NCBI RefSeq assembly: GCF_000003195.3
Contig: NC_012871.2
Span: 3,769,997-3,833,996 of the forward strand
Source of the DNA: Sorghum bicolor
Lineage: Eukaryota; Streptophyta; Magnoliopsida; Poales; Poaceae
DNA: 64,000 nt
Direction: 5' to 3'
The translations under genes were made by a program, and so were the position numbers. Positions 52,152-63,875 of this stretch are shown here, one piece after another (the stretch's first letter is position 1; each line of letters starts with the position of its first letter). The notes under the pieces were generated by a model that did no database searches, was not told the DNA's origin, and worked only from the letters and a program-made list of their open reading frames with translations.

Positions 52152-53270
52152 GGCCTGTTTGGTTGCCAGGCTAACTCTTGGGCAGGCCAGTTGGGGCTAA
52201 TATTGGGTTGTTTGGTTTCCTAGCTTTGGGCTTTAGCCAGGCTCCCGCTGGCCGCCGTACAGGCCTTAGCCAGGCTCCCAGAAAACAGATGGGGGTCCGT
52301 TTTTCTAGAGCCAGGCTTGGGCCAGCTCGCTTGTGCTTCCCGTCACCCTCTCCACTCCCCTTCGCTGCTCGCCTCCTCCGCTCCGCTTCTCCTCACCCAT
52401 TCTCCACCTCATGTCGTCGGTCGAGCCGGACCACGCCACGGAGGATGCCACACTTCTCCTGGCCCCTCTCCATGGACCACTGATGGAGGATGAATCGCCG
52501 ATGGAGGATGAATCACTCCTCTCCGGTCGAGTAGGAACATGCCGATGGAGGACACTTCTCCTCTCCCTCTCCGGTCGAGCAGGAACACGCCGATGGAGGA
52601 CGAATCGCCGAGGCAGCTCCAGCTTGGCGACGCAACACATGAGCAGCGCGAGAAGGTAGTAGGCGGTGGCGACGAACGCGAGGTTGCGCGCGCGGTACGC
52701 CACGCCCGCAAAGCTCGCGGTTACCGCCAGGAACAACACGAGGTTGAGCGCGCAGCCACAGCGTGCCCGGACGCGCGGCAGGTGCACGGCGGCGGTGGTC
52801 ACGGAATCCATGAGCATGCCCCGACGGCGACCCTCTCCACTCCCCGTCTCTGCTCTCGCCGGTGGTCGGGATCTCCAGCAGGCAGCAGCTACTATGGGCG
52901 TCTCGGTAGAGTGTGGGAGTGTGTTCTGCTTTGCTCATAATCATGGTGGATTCAAGAACGTCTTCTCCCTGCTGTGCTCATGGTAGAGGCAGATGGTAGG
53001 AGGACGAGGATGAACGAATGACGACTGTTGAGGTGCCTACTGTGCTTAGAAGGTGTTCGATGAATTACTTCTTTGGGGATAAACTTACCAGTGTTCATGT
53101 ATGGTGATTCTATCGAAAAAAACACAACTAACCAAACACACGCTCGACTTAGCCACCCTCATCTTTGTACGCAACCAAACACATGCTGGTTGCCTCCCTG
53201 GGAGCAGGTCTGGGTTGCCCAGGCTACATTTGCTAGCCAGGCTCTATCATACCAACGAACCAAACAGACC
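52152..53270. mobile_element. GGCCTGTTTGGTTGCCAGGC-end element
   Basis: About 1.1 kb with left end GGCCTGTTTGGTTGCCAGGC and right end reading TAGCCAGGCTCTATC, then GAACCAAACAGACC; the motif AGCCAGGCT recurs near both ends. It appears to carry a GC-rich captured fragment. The right half is duplicated (see 52293-54360). No clean target duplication found. Confidence 0.55.
52305..52817 (-). CDS. Putative two-span membrane protein fragment, copy 1
   Basis: A 170-residue frame on the minus strand. Residues 1-70 look protein-like: two hydrophobic segments (about 22-41, NLVLFLAVTASFAGVAY; and 46-66, LAFVATAYYLLALLMCC) separated by RARN. This resembles small grass-specific multi-span proteins (DUF6490 type), a tentative likeness from memory. 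Residues 70-170 are a low-complexity repeat (VPARPERERRSVLHRHVPTRPERSDSSS) that is probably read-through of non-coding DNA. I take it as a captured gene piece inside the element, not a working gene. The second copy is at 53339-53851. Confidence 0.35.
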   Translation of the reverse strand: MLMDSVTTAAVHLPRVRARCGCALNLVLFLAVTASFAGVAYRARNLAFVATAYYLLALLMCCVAKLELPRRFVLHRRVPARPERERRSVLHRHVPTRPERSDSSSIGDSSSISGPWRGARRSVASSVAWSGSTDDMRWRMGEEKRSGGGEQRRGVERVTGSTSELAQAWL

Positions 53271-53338
53271 ATGGTGTTGTGGTAAGCCCCGACTTGCCAA
53301 TCTCTTGTACTTTTTTCTCTTTCTTAGGGTCCGTTTTT

Positions 53339-53851
53339 CTAGAGCCAGGCTTGGGCCAGCTCGCTTGTGCTTCCCGTCACCCTCTCCACTCCCCTTCGCT
53401 GCTCGCCTCCTCCGCTCCGCTTCTCCTCACCCATTCTCCACCTCATGTCGTCGGTCGAGCCGGACCACGCCACGGAGGATGCCACACTTCTCCTGGCCCC
53501 TCTCCATGGACCACTGATGGAGGATGAATCGCCGATGGAGGATGAATCACTCCTCTCCGGTCGAGTAGGAACATGCCGATGGAGGACACTTCTCCTCTCC
53601 CTCTCCGGTCGAGCAGGAACACGCCGATGGAGGACGAATCGCCGAGGCAGCTCCAGCTTGGCGACGCAACACAGGAGCAGCGCGAGAAGGTAGTAGGCGG
53701 TGGCGACGAACGCGAGGTTGCGCGCGCGGTACGCCACGCCCGCAAAGCTCGCGGTTACCGCCAGGAACAACACGAGGTTGAGCGCGCAGCCACAGCGTGC
53801 CCGGACGCGCGGCAGGTGCACGGCGGCGGTGGTCACGGAATCCATGAGCAT
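53339..53851 (-). CDS. Putative two-span membrane protein fragment, copy 2
   Basis: Identical to the 52305-52817 frame apart from one Met-to-Leu change at about residue 60, in the second hydrophobic segment. It belongs to the second 1034-bp unit. Confidence 0.35.
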   Translation of the reverse strand: MLMDSVTTAAVHLPRVRARCGCALNLVLFLAVTASFAGVAYRARNLAFVATAYYLLALLLCCVAKLELPRRFVLHRRVPARPERERRSVLHRHVPTRPERSDSSSIGDSSSISGPWRGARRSVASSVAWSGSTDDMRWRMGEEKRSGGGEQRRGVERVTGSTSELAQAWL

Positions 53852-54360
53852 GCCCCGACGGCGACCCTCTCCACTCCCCGTCTCTGCTCTCGCCGGTGGT
53901 CGGGATCTCCAGCAGGCAGCAGCTACTATGGGCGTCTCGGTAGAGTGTGGGAGTGTGTTCTGCTTTGCTCATAATCATGGTGGATTCAAGAACGTCTTCT
54001 CCCTGCTGTGCTCATGGTAGAGGCAGATGGTAGGAGGACGAGGATGAACGGATGACGACTGTTGAGGTGCCTACTGTGCTTAGAAGGTGTTCGATGAATT
54101 ACTTCTTTGGGGATAAACTTACCAGTGTTCATGTATGGTGATTCTATCGAAAAAAACACAACTAACCAAACACACGCTCGACTTAGCCACCCTCATCTTT
54201 GTACGCAACCAAACACATGCTGGTTGCCTCCCTGGGAGCAGGTCTGGGTTGCCCAGGCTACATTTGCTAGCCAGGCTCTATCATACCAACGAACCAAACA
54301 GACCATGGTGTTGTGGTAAGCCCCGACTTGCCAATCTCTTGTACTTTTTTCTCTTTCTTA

Positions 54361-55155
54361 GTGTAAAACATACTAGGCCACGGTTATCTTATTGCTTTTA
54401 ACTCCCTGATGAACTATTTCAGATGGCAGACCCAGCCTAAAGGTTCAAATGATTATTCGCTCCATTTTACTCTTTAGGCCCCTAAAGAATGTCATCCTAG
54501 GTTTAGATTAAGTCAAATGTTTTTGAATTTGACTATATTTATATAAAATAATATTAATCTAAAGGGGTCCATCTTGAAAATATATTTTATTATTCATCTA
54601 ATGATACTTATTATAGAGGGTAATAAATATTAGTACTCTTTTGTATATATTTGTTAAAGTTTGAAACGATTGACTCCCCGTAAATTAAGAATGACATTCA
54701 TATTGAGACAGAAGGAGCACTGTACATCGCGAAACTCGCCATTAATTTTTATATGTTAGGTAGGGTCTCCATAACAACTCGGACTCGGAGCAATGCACAG
54801 ACACAGTTCCAGTAACAGATTGTAGTACAAGGGAGTGGCACCAGGTTTATGAGAACTAGTGTTCGTTAGGCATCCATCTTGTCAGTCTGAAACCTGATGA
54901 GACGAGGGGCAGGATCCAATCTGTCCAGTTGAGGTGACATTTCCTGAGCATATAGGAATCGTCCAATCAGCCACAGGCTCATCCTGCAATGCAATGCTGC
55001 CATCGATCACTTGCACAAATTGCTTCAGGGACGCATATGGGTGTACCATTGGTGTTCCAAAGCATCTGTACGTTCTTTATTTATTTTGTTCTCTCTTTCT
55101 TTGAGTATCTGTGAATGGTTGAAAGGTCAATGTAAAGAGGGAAATCACTCAATTA
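54361..55155. other. Intergenic DNA with a Stowaway-like MITE
   Basis: About 54456-54719 starts CGCTCCATTTTACTCTTTAG and ends with the complement of CTCCTTCTGTCTCAATATG; AATGTCATTC appears inverted at both ends. That fits a worn Stowaway-like element. The remainder shows no gene. Confidence 0.5.
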
Positions 55156-55391
55156 GGCCTCCTTTAGTTCGTGAAAAGAAAAAGTTTTTGTGTACTGTAG
55201 CACATATATAACTATAGCAATTAATTAGTGTCTAATCATGAACTAATTCCATTTAAAAGATTCATCTGGTAATACATATATGCAATTTGTGTAATTAGTT
55301 ATTTTTTTATCTATATTTAATGCTCTATGTATTTGTTCAAATATTCAATGAGATAGGGTGAAAAGTTTTTGGGTGGGAACTAAACAAGGCC
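55156..55391. mobile_element. GGCC-family MITE
   Basis: 236 bp, ends GGCCTCCTTTAGTTCG and GGAACTAAACAAGGCC, flanked by TTA (55153-55155 and 55392-55394). The interior is in reverse orientation relative to the copy at 3962. Confidence 0.82.
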
Positions 55392-57306
55392 TTAGTATAT
55401 CTTTCTTAACTGAGGAACAAATCAACTAGATCTATACACAAATAATTGCTATTGTTTTCTCTTTAGAAATAAGATATATAGATGTTACCGTATGATTTAG
55501 CAACTTGGACTGCGGGATTGTGATGTTTAGGAAAATTTTGTTGACGACATGATTGATCTAGACTCAAAATTAAAGGGCATATAGGCTCAACAAGTTAAAC
55601 AATGCAGACTAATACTTGATATGTTTCATAGTGAGAAATCTTATGCGACAAAATCCTATTTGGTACATTATAAATAATTAAATATGATTCATTAGTTCCA
55701 TTTTCTGAAATTTCGGGCAGTGACCTTTTGAAGAAAACAAAAACTTATAGCCAACACATCTTATTCGCTTATTCTCTTTTGCTAGTGGAGACATGGAACT
55801 TAATTTCTGACCATTAGATATTTGTGGCATGGTGGTCCGGTCCATTTATGCGTGCATATGCGCACCTGAGGTATCTCAATAACAAGAAGCTCAATTAATT
55901 GATGATCTATCTCTGTACATGTTGGCCTAATTGGATGTTTTCTTTTTGCAAGTGGTGTTCCTTTTCCTAGCCTTTTGGATTGACAGTGGCAATCCCATAT
56001 AGCCGTTTTGCATGTTCAACATCATATTATACTATATATATATGGTCCTATAATTTTAATAGACTAATAATAAAGCAATGCTAAACTCTATTAACCTTTA
56101 TGGAGGAGTAACTGGTCCTATATATGTATATATTAATAAACAACAAACATGGCACAAGATATCACATAATTAAAATTCATGCACATTACACAAATCTAGA
56201 AATATGTCTAATATAATAGTAATGTTTCAGAGATCAGTTTTCCCTTCTGCTTCATGATCCTGATTTGCCAATGTAACTAATGGGTCTGGTCAGTCGTTCC
56301 TTTTCCTAGCCTTTTGGATTGACAGTGGCAATCCCAGATAGCCGTTGTGCATGTTCAGCATCATATCAGTAAACTTAAAGTGCATGAGTTGCTCTCATGT
56401 TGATTCATCTAAAGTTTACCATCTCTTTCAAATTCACATACAGGTCCTCACATCTCCATATATATACAGTTCAATGATTTTATTACTTCACAATGGCAGT
56501 TGATAGTGAGCGTGCTGAGTGCATCCTGTCCAGAATATATGCTGATCTAATGTGTACCAAATGCGACTGGAATAAGGGAATGTTGATGGAGATCTAGGAG
56601 CCGATTTCCATAAGCTCTGCCTATGCACCTAAGCAACCTTATCACACCAGAACTACCCCCACGATCAAGGAAGCTATCTACAGTAATTATTAAGTAGGAT
56701 TATTTCACGTATTGTAATAACACAATTAATTTTTAGAAGTACCTACTCATATGGTAGATACATCTTGTGCATTCACAAGTCACACAACTTAGGGCTTGTT
56801 TAATCTGATGTTGTGGTTTTGACAAACTGTGGTGTCAAGAAACTTTAGTTTTAGAAAAAGAGATAGTAAAAACATGATTTAGAAAAAAGAGGCCTGGATA
56901 GAGTTTCTGGAACTCCAAAAGACTAGTTTTGAGAATATCATGCTTTTCAAAACTAAAATCTCGTTACATACGAACACTGCCAACACACATCGGTGCATGT
57001 CATATCCTATCAATTTGTCGTTTTCAAGTATTTTTTCTTCTAGTTTTTCCTTAAAAGGTTATAATTCCCTCATTTTCACAATTTCAGTACGATACTATAT
57101 ATATCTCATTGTATTTAATTCATTGATACAAGTGAACTGAGTATTGTATAGTTCAATGTTAATTTTTTTTGTGGCCATGGAATAATCTATCCTCTAGGAT
57201 TTAAGTTCTGGACTTGGTAAGGAAGCTCGTATTTCTAGCTGGGTTTACTGTCGGAAGAAACGACATTTCTCAATAAATGGCGGATAATGTGTACATCAAC
57301 AACGAG
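55392..57306. other. Intergenic AT-rich DNA with a dispersed repeat
   Basis: A 70-base segment occurs twice in direct orientation, at about 55957-56026 and 56297-56367 (TTCCTTTTCCTAGCCTTTTG, GACAGTGGCAATCCCA, AGCCGTT). Otherwise no gene or clear element. Confidence 0.45.
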
Positions 57307-57478
57307 ATGTTCATGATGACTTCTTTGACATTAAGATTTGTGGGCTCAATCTCTCAGTGCTCATAGAGGTAAGGTATGCGTGTGCGTTTAAAATGTCCAT
57401 GATGACTTCGTTGACATTAAGATTTGTGGGTTCATTCTCTCAGTGCTCATAGAGGTAAGGTATGCGTGTGCGTTTAAA
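57307..57478. repeat. 86-bp tandem duplication
   Basis: Units 57307-57392 and 57393-57478 differ at only a few bases; both contain CATGATGACTTC, ATTAAGATTTGTGGG and AGAGGTAAGGTATGCGTGTG. Confidence 0.92.
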
Positions 57479-57825
57479 GCAGAGGTGTGAGCTTGTGTAC
57501 ATGTGAGAATATCTATGTGTATATGTACTGCACTTCACAGTTAAAAATAAAAATAATTTATACTAGCTACCAGAAGGCATCCACCATTCAATTACTGAAA
57601 ATTAACTAACAGCCAAAGGGAAGTCTGATGATAAAAGTGACACATGGAAGGCACTAACGGTAATGCAGTGAAGTAAACAAAATCCCCAACGGAATTCTTG
57701 ATATCTGCTACTACCAGTACCAGACACACTGATGCTCCATGCAAGTCCCAGCGGCTAGCAGCTTGTTGTCTCACCAGCATTGCCCATTGGTTGCTGTCAC
57801 TGCTGCATGATCGGGCATTAGCACC
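57479..57825. other. Intergenic DNA left of the CACTA-type element
   Basis: No gene. The exact left end of the CACTA-type element could not be fixed here because a canonical CACTA start is not visible. Confidence 0.35.
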
Positions 57826-57929
57826 GGTCGGGAAGGGCCTGTTGCCCCGGTTCCCGAGCCGGTGCTGCCCTTCCGGGACTAAAGGCCCACCCTTTAGTCC
57901 CGGTTCGGCCAACCGGGGCTAAAGGCCCC

Positions 57930-58038
57930 CCCTTTAACACCGGTTGGTAACACCAACCGGTGTTAAAGGGTCCTGCCAGGGCTGCCACGTTGCAGGACCC
58001 TTTAACACCGGTTGGTGTTACCAACCGGTGTTAAAGGG
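57930..58038. repeat. CACTA subterminal palindromes, left side
   Basis: Two palindromes with 18-bp perfect arms (CCCTTTAACACCGGTTGG and its complement) and 5-base loops, at 57930-57970 and 57998-58038. They are joined by a further inverted pair (GGGTCCTGC and GCAGGACCC). Such subterminal repeats are the binding sites of TNPA-type proteins in En/Spm elements. Confidence 0.88.
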
Positions 58039-58337
58039 TTTCTTTTTCTTTTTTTTTTAGTTCACTTCTTCGGTTCTGTTTATTGTTTATATATAATATA
58101 TAATAATAGGTTTTTCAATACATATTTTGCTGATACAATAATATATTTATATTACACGCATATTAAGCATATATAAATGAAAATTATAGGCTAAGCTTAA
58201 TAGTTAAGCTTTGCCTATAATAAAATGAATAGACCACATCAAAAATTAAATAGATATGTAAAAAGCTTTATATATATATAGTTTTATATGTACAAAATTC
58301 GTAACACATATATACATAGAGTTTGTTCTCCCAATGT

Positions 58338-61300
58338 CTACAAACGATACAAATGATCATCGTTGTTTGGTATAAGAGTTTCGTTGCCGTTGAAGTGAAA
58401 CTCGCCGTTTGGATTGATCACTTGGTCGCGGAGAAATCCTGCTATCGTCTCTTGGATAGCTTTGATTCGGTCTTGTTGTAGGACCTTTTCCCTCAGCCAT
58501 TCCGTCTTTAATTTGAAATAAATAAAAAAGGTATTAGTTATCTAAGTTATTCAATATAATTCAGGAGATAATGAAAAGAGACATGTAACGTACTCTGAGC
58601 GTCTCTGTGGGTGTTTGATTGACTTGTGCCATCATGAATTTGCACACGTAATATGCACATAGATTGTTCCCTCCTTCTTGTCTTAAACACCACTGTACGA
58701 TGTATATATATATAAAAATATTCATAACCACGACAATAAGAAGGCTAAAAGTTAGCGAAAGTTTGTTAGCTAGTAGAACTTACTTGTGGATGTATTATGT
58801 TAAGCGGCGCTTTACATCCACTGAGATGTTCACGGTCAATGAATCTTTCCCAAACCCTATACACAGCCATTGTGGATCGTGAACTAATAATTACAGAGTC
58901 ATATTATGATATTTTTGTAGCTGAGATCGACATTACGTACCTTTGAATAATGTTTACTATTTGTTGATAATTTTCTTGTGGTTTTCTCATTGAGTCAAAG
59001 ATTATCAATCGGTTCTTGGGAATTTCAATGACCATGAGTATCCAGTGAAAGCTGTTTACACACACATATATAGGGTCAGTCCTATAATGTAAAATAAAAT
59101 ATGCATGCACTTAATAACTATATAACTCACTCGAAGTTGAAGGGGAAGAGTATTTTTTGTTTTTCTTTTTGGTTTACAAAGAACCTCATAAGATTGGTGC
59201 AGATTTCTGTCTCATAATCTGCTGTCCACACTGCCTGCGGAGCCTTGAAAACAATATAAGGGTCAACGAACCCAATACTATTGTCATTTCTCATTCTGAG
59301 CTCTCTCATTTGGTGCCTGCATATATACATACAAATCCTAAGTGTGTAAGGATTATATACATGTAATTAAAGAAGTTAGAAGTATAATAAAAAGGAAAAA
59401 TACTTACAGACAAAAGCAGCTGACAAGAGATTTGTCAAGAGCGTCGAGGTGGCATAATTGGTGCAATTCTTCGAACTGCACGTATATGAGGTCATCTCCA
59501 CGGAAGTAGTGATGTTGTCTAATACGAACAGAAATCCAATTCTCTCCCCTTTTAGACGCCTCAATGCACCATTTGTTTATTGCAAACATTTGTGTGCCGA
59601 GCTCGTGTAAACGCTTAGGGTCGAATAGACTCCTGCCCGGTTCATATCTTGCCCTCCATTGATCAACTACCTCGGCTTTTTCAAATGTATGACATCCAAG
59701 AATGGCGGTAATTTCTTCTATATTTAAACCGCTCTGTCCAAAGTAACTCTCAAGCGAGTCTAGCTCAGACAACGCTAAGGATTTCTTTGGCATCAAGTCT
59801 TCATTTGAGCCGTATTGATTTGGCACAATCAAAGGGGGCACCGGTTTTGATACTTCTCCGAGCTGTGGGACCCCCTTTCCTACTCTCTTCTTAGTAGGCT
59901 GTGAAGACTTGACCTGAGACCGCTCATAGTCCGAAAGTGCTGGCTTTTTCTGAGCTTCGCGTTGCTTCTTTTGATGGTCCGCCACCTTCTGCCTCAGTTC
60001 CGATGGCTTCACATAAAAGTACGGCTTTTCTGGGTTAAGCCGTTTTTTCCTTTCCTCCTTTATTTTATCAAAAAATTGTTGGACCTCAGCTTTAGATGTA
60101 GCAATTACCTCCTCTTCACTCTTTTCGTAAGGTAATTTTTCTGGCGTCTTAGCTCTCTTTGCTGAGGCAGCCTTCTTTGGAGGTGGGACCGATGACTTCG
60201 GTCCTTCTTGGACGGACCGCTTCTTACTACCTCGCTTTGGAGGCGAGGGGACCGACCGTGCACTCTTTGGAGAGGGCGGTGCAGGCGGTGGAGGGGGTGG
60301 GGCCGATCTTTTTGGCGTTGGAGAACGCGGTGGAGGAGTTGGAGAACGCGGTGGAGGAGTTGGAGACCTCGGTGGAGGAGGTGGAGACCGTGGTGGAGGC
60401 GGTGGCGGGGTCGGTGTGGCCGCCGCAGGTGTTGGAGGAGATCCAGCATTGTCACCGCCCGCAGCACTATGATGCGCTGGGGAGAGAACTGGACTTAGGT
60501 TGGAGGAGTCCCTGCAAAGAAAACAATTACAAGTTTTGTGAGTAAACTTTTTTTAAATTTCAATACATAATAAATAATATAAGAAGTAAAATCACACACA
60601 AACCTATGCTGAGGAATAATTATGAAGCGCTTGCGCCAACAAATAAATGTCTTCTCAGCTTCACCTAAGGTCTTCTCTCCGTCTCCCCCTTCTATGTCTA
60701 GTGGCACATTGCCACAACCTTTCTCAACCCTATCAACCGAGACGCTAGCATATCCACCAGGTACTGGTCGATTATGGATTCTTGGAGTGCCCGTTCGGTC
60801 GATAGGGTTGACAACAGCGATAGCCACCTTTTTGGTGGCATTCCCATCTGGTACATGCAGCTCACAGGTAGTAAAAGCCTCTGTGACATCATCCACGGGG
60901 AAGTGTAGCTTCGTGTCATCCTGAATGGTTGGTACTTCCGTGGATGCGCAGCTGCTTTTCAACTGGCCTGGGGGGCTAACATTGACCTCAGGCTGTGATG
61001 TACCTTGCCCTTTCGTCATTTGACTAAGTGCTGCTTGCACTTGCCTTTGAATCTCTGCCTGCATCCATTCTTCACGAGCTTTCTCGCGCTCTTGTGACTG
61101 CAGAACAAAAGCTTCCAGGCGGCGGATCCGCTCTGCCTCCTCATCCTTCTTTCTCTGGCGGCTTCTGTAGGTATCTTGATCGGCTTGGAATGATTGCAGC
61201 CACGGAACTGCCCCATAGCCTCTCGTACGCGCACCGTGCTCAGGATTTTCAAGCGCATAGGTGAGTTCATCCTTCTCCCTGTTAGGCCTGAACTCACCAG

Positions 61301-62380
61301 ACTGAACCGCCTCTCGTGCACGGACTAGTCTCTCTGCTGCTCTAGAGATTTCTTGGCCCCAAACTAGTGCCCCGGTGTCTGGGTCCACGCTTCCCCCATG
61401 ACCGTAGAACCAATGCTTGGAGCGCTCGCTCTAATTCTTTGCTATTGTCTCGGGTGTGACCCCCCTAGCAAGCATCTCCTGTTCCATTCGGTCCCACTTG
61501 GGAGCAGCACTCTTATAACCACCTGATCCCATATGATGGTGGTATGCCTTTTTACTGGCATTCTCTTTGTTTCTATTGGCTCGTTCCTCGTCCTCTTCTG
61601 ATGTTTTGTACTGCACAAAGTCATCCCAGAAGGCCCTCAGCTTTACATATTGCTTGAGGTTGAAATCTGGAGTCTCGTTTTTCTTGACATATTTATTGTA
61701 CAAAGACTTCTTCCAATTCTGGAAGAGTACTGCCATCTTCTTCATAGTCCAGTCATAAATTCGCACCTTCAACTCTTCATCGTTGGTGTCGAAGGTGAAA
61801 ACGTCTGTGACGGCTTTCCAAACTAACTCCTTGTCACGATCAGAGACAAAACTGATCTCAGGAGCACCTCGCTTCTCTCTCCATTCACGACAACTGATCG
61901 GTATTTGATCTCTCACAAGATATCCACAGTGATTAACATATTTATTTGCATGCTCACCAAGTGGTCTGCCTGTAGCTATCTCAAACTCAGAGATTACATA
62001 GCGGCCCTCCAACGGCTTCTTTGGCCCTCGTGGAGGTACGCTTCTCCCCGTAGAGGTCGATCCAGAAGGCTACACGTACATATAGAAACAAAAATACTAA
62101 ATTAATAACCAAGTAATAAGTCTAAAACCTAATGTAAGAGATGCATTATTTATATATGTTTACATTTACATACCTCGCCAGTATTTTCTTCTTGTTGCAC
62201 GACAAGTTGTTGCTCAGGGGCATTGCCCTCTTGTTGCTCAGGGGCATTGCCCTCTTGTTGCTCAGTACGATTGCCTTGCATGATGTCGTGGTAATCAACG
62301 AAGTACTGACTACCGTCGTCGATTATATTTTGAATGGCAGCTTCCATATAATCAGGATCATCATGAGGACGGTCAGCCAT
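58338..62380 (-). pseudogene. CACTA transposon protein with Transposase_24-like region and Ulp1 (C48) protease, one internal stop
   Basis: Inferred exons (minus): 62380-62174, 62069-60604, 60511-59408, 59316-59131, 59051-58941, 58856-58784, 58692-58594, 58505-58338. They sum to 3414 nt with the frame preserved. Order: acidic start with a repeated EQQEGNAP unit (27-bp DNA repeat near 62215-62270); a conserved transposase-associated block (EGRYVISEFEIATGRPLGEH to the HWFYGHGG region); a Glu/Arg coiled coil (RRLEAFVLQSQEREKAREEW); a Pro-rich linker with repeated PPPRSPTP units (60250-60420); Lys-rich segment; Ulp1-type cysteine protease at the C-terminus with FHWILMVIE (His), FDSMRK (Asp) and RQEGGNNLCAYYVCKF (Gln, Cys). 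An in-frame TAG at 61433-61431 sits just before the conserved HWFYGHGG stretch. I treat it as a recently disabled gene. Confidence 0.72.
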
Positions 62381-62662
62381 TTCTATGTCTGCAACCATAC
62401 ATATATATATATTCTATATAAGATAAGAAATACACTAATACTACTACAAATGAAAGTGTTGGAGTGCTCTAAAAATAATACTAGAATCTTTTAAGCCAAG
62501 TAATACATTAGAATAAAAAACAATACTAGAATAATACATACATACAAAAAATATTACATATATATGTGTGTATATGTAAAAAAAATAAAATATACATACA
62601 TACTATATATAAAACATACATACATACTATATATATACTAGAATAATATATTAAAAAAATAA

Positions 62663-63057
62663 TACATACATACATACATACATACATACATACATACATA
62701 CATACATACATACATACATACATACATACATACATACATACATACATACATACATACATACATACATACATACATACATACATACATACATACATACATA
62801 CATACATACATACATACATACATACATACATACATACATACATACATACATACATACATACATACATACATACATACATACATACATACATACATACATA
62901 CATACATACATACATACATACATACATACATACATACATACATACATACATACATACATACATACATACATACATACATACATACATACATACATACATA
63001 CATACATACATACATACATACATACATACATACATACATACATACATACATACATAC
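62663..63057. repeat. (ATAC)n microsatellite, about 98 units
   Basis: About 395 bases of uninterrupted four-base repeat, flanked by further short ATAC/ATAT tracts. It lies upstream of the coding start of the CACTA gene, probably in its 5' intron or leader. Minus-strand frames of Tyr-Val-Cys-Met repeats here are trivial translations. Confidence 0.97.
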
Positions 63058-63540
63058 AAACAATTATAATTCATACATACAAACTATATATATGTGTGTA
63101 TATTTACAAAAAATAATATACATACATACAAAAAATATTACATATATACAAAAAATAAAACATACATACAAAAAAAATTACATATATATAAAAAAAAATA
63201 TATACAAAAAATTACATATATACATACTATATATACTAGAAATATATACAAAAAATTACATATATATACAAAAAAATATATACATACTATATATAATATA
63301 CATACTATATATAATACTACAAATCAAAACACCATATATATAATATACATATACACAAAAAAAATTACATATATATACATAAAAATATATACAAAAAATA
63401 ATACTACAAATCAAAACACCATATATACATATATATCGTGTTTTGATTTGTAATATTATTTTTTGTATATATTTTTATGTATATATATGTAATATTTTTT
63501 GTGTGTATATATATATTTCTCTGGTCTAGTGTATATAAAT
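63058..63540. repeat. AT-rich low-complexity tract with an inverted repeat
   Basis: TATATA/ACAAAA-rich sequence. ACAAAAAATAATACTACAAATCAAAACACC (63392-63421, read in parts) is followed by its near complement GTGTTTTGATTTGTAATATT (63439-63458), forming a hairpin around 63420-63440; a related copy of the left arm is at 63312-63333. Confidence 0.65.
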
Positions 63541-63870
63541 ACGTAATTAATCAATGGCGTCGTTCTCGATCTATACTTAGCACACAGCCGGCCGGAGAAG
63601 ATCGCGCGTGGGGAAGATGATGTACTGTGCAGTGGCCCGCGCGCTCGATCTGGCCGTGGCCCGTTGCGGCGGCGTTGGCGGAGGGCCGCGGCGGCGCTGG
63701 TGGAGAGCCGCGGCGGCGCTGGTGGAGAGCCGCGGCGGCGCTGGTGGAGACGGTGGTCGCGGCGGCGAGGGAGTCGAAACGACGGCGGCGAAGATGAACC
63801 CGGCGGCGCTGGAACGAAGACGAAGACGATGAACTGCCGGATCCAGGGCTCCTGCGCATATTTATAGGGG
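63541..63870 (-). promoter_or_regulatory. GC-rich leader region of the CACTA gene
   Basis: GC-rich island next to the right subterminal repeats, where transcription of the minus-strand transposon gene should begin. Contains a tandem GCCGCGGCGGCGCTGGTGGA unit (about 63687-63750, three near copies). TATAAATATG on the minus strand at 63866-63857 could be its TATA box. A possible first exon frame (63859-63551) is Arg/Ser-rich and of low coding value. Confidence 0.4.
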
Positions 63871-63875
63871 CAGAC

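Larger units (their letters stand above)
52293..54360. repeat. Tandem duplication, 2 x 1034 bp, nearly identical
   Basis: Unit 1 is 52293-53326 and unit 2 is 53327-54360. I find only two differences: ACACATGAGCAG against ACACAGGAGCAG, and GATGAACGAATG against GATGAACGGATG. Both units start GGGTCCGTTTTTCTAGAGCC and end TTTTCTCTTTCTTA. The identity implies a recent event, or an assembly artefact. Confidence 0.95.

Noticed and set aside
60105..60467. His/Leu/Arg-rich 120-codon minus frame and its plus-strand counterparts
   Set aside because: Off-frame readings of the Pro-rich linker of the CACTA gene; the correct frame joins the upstream and downstream exons.
62526..63074. Met-Tyr-Val-Cys repeat frames on the minus strand
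   Set aside because: Trivial translation of the (ATAC)n microsatellite in frames without stops.
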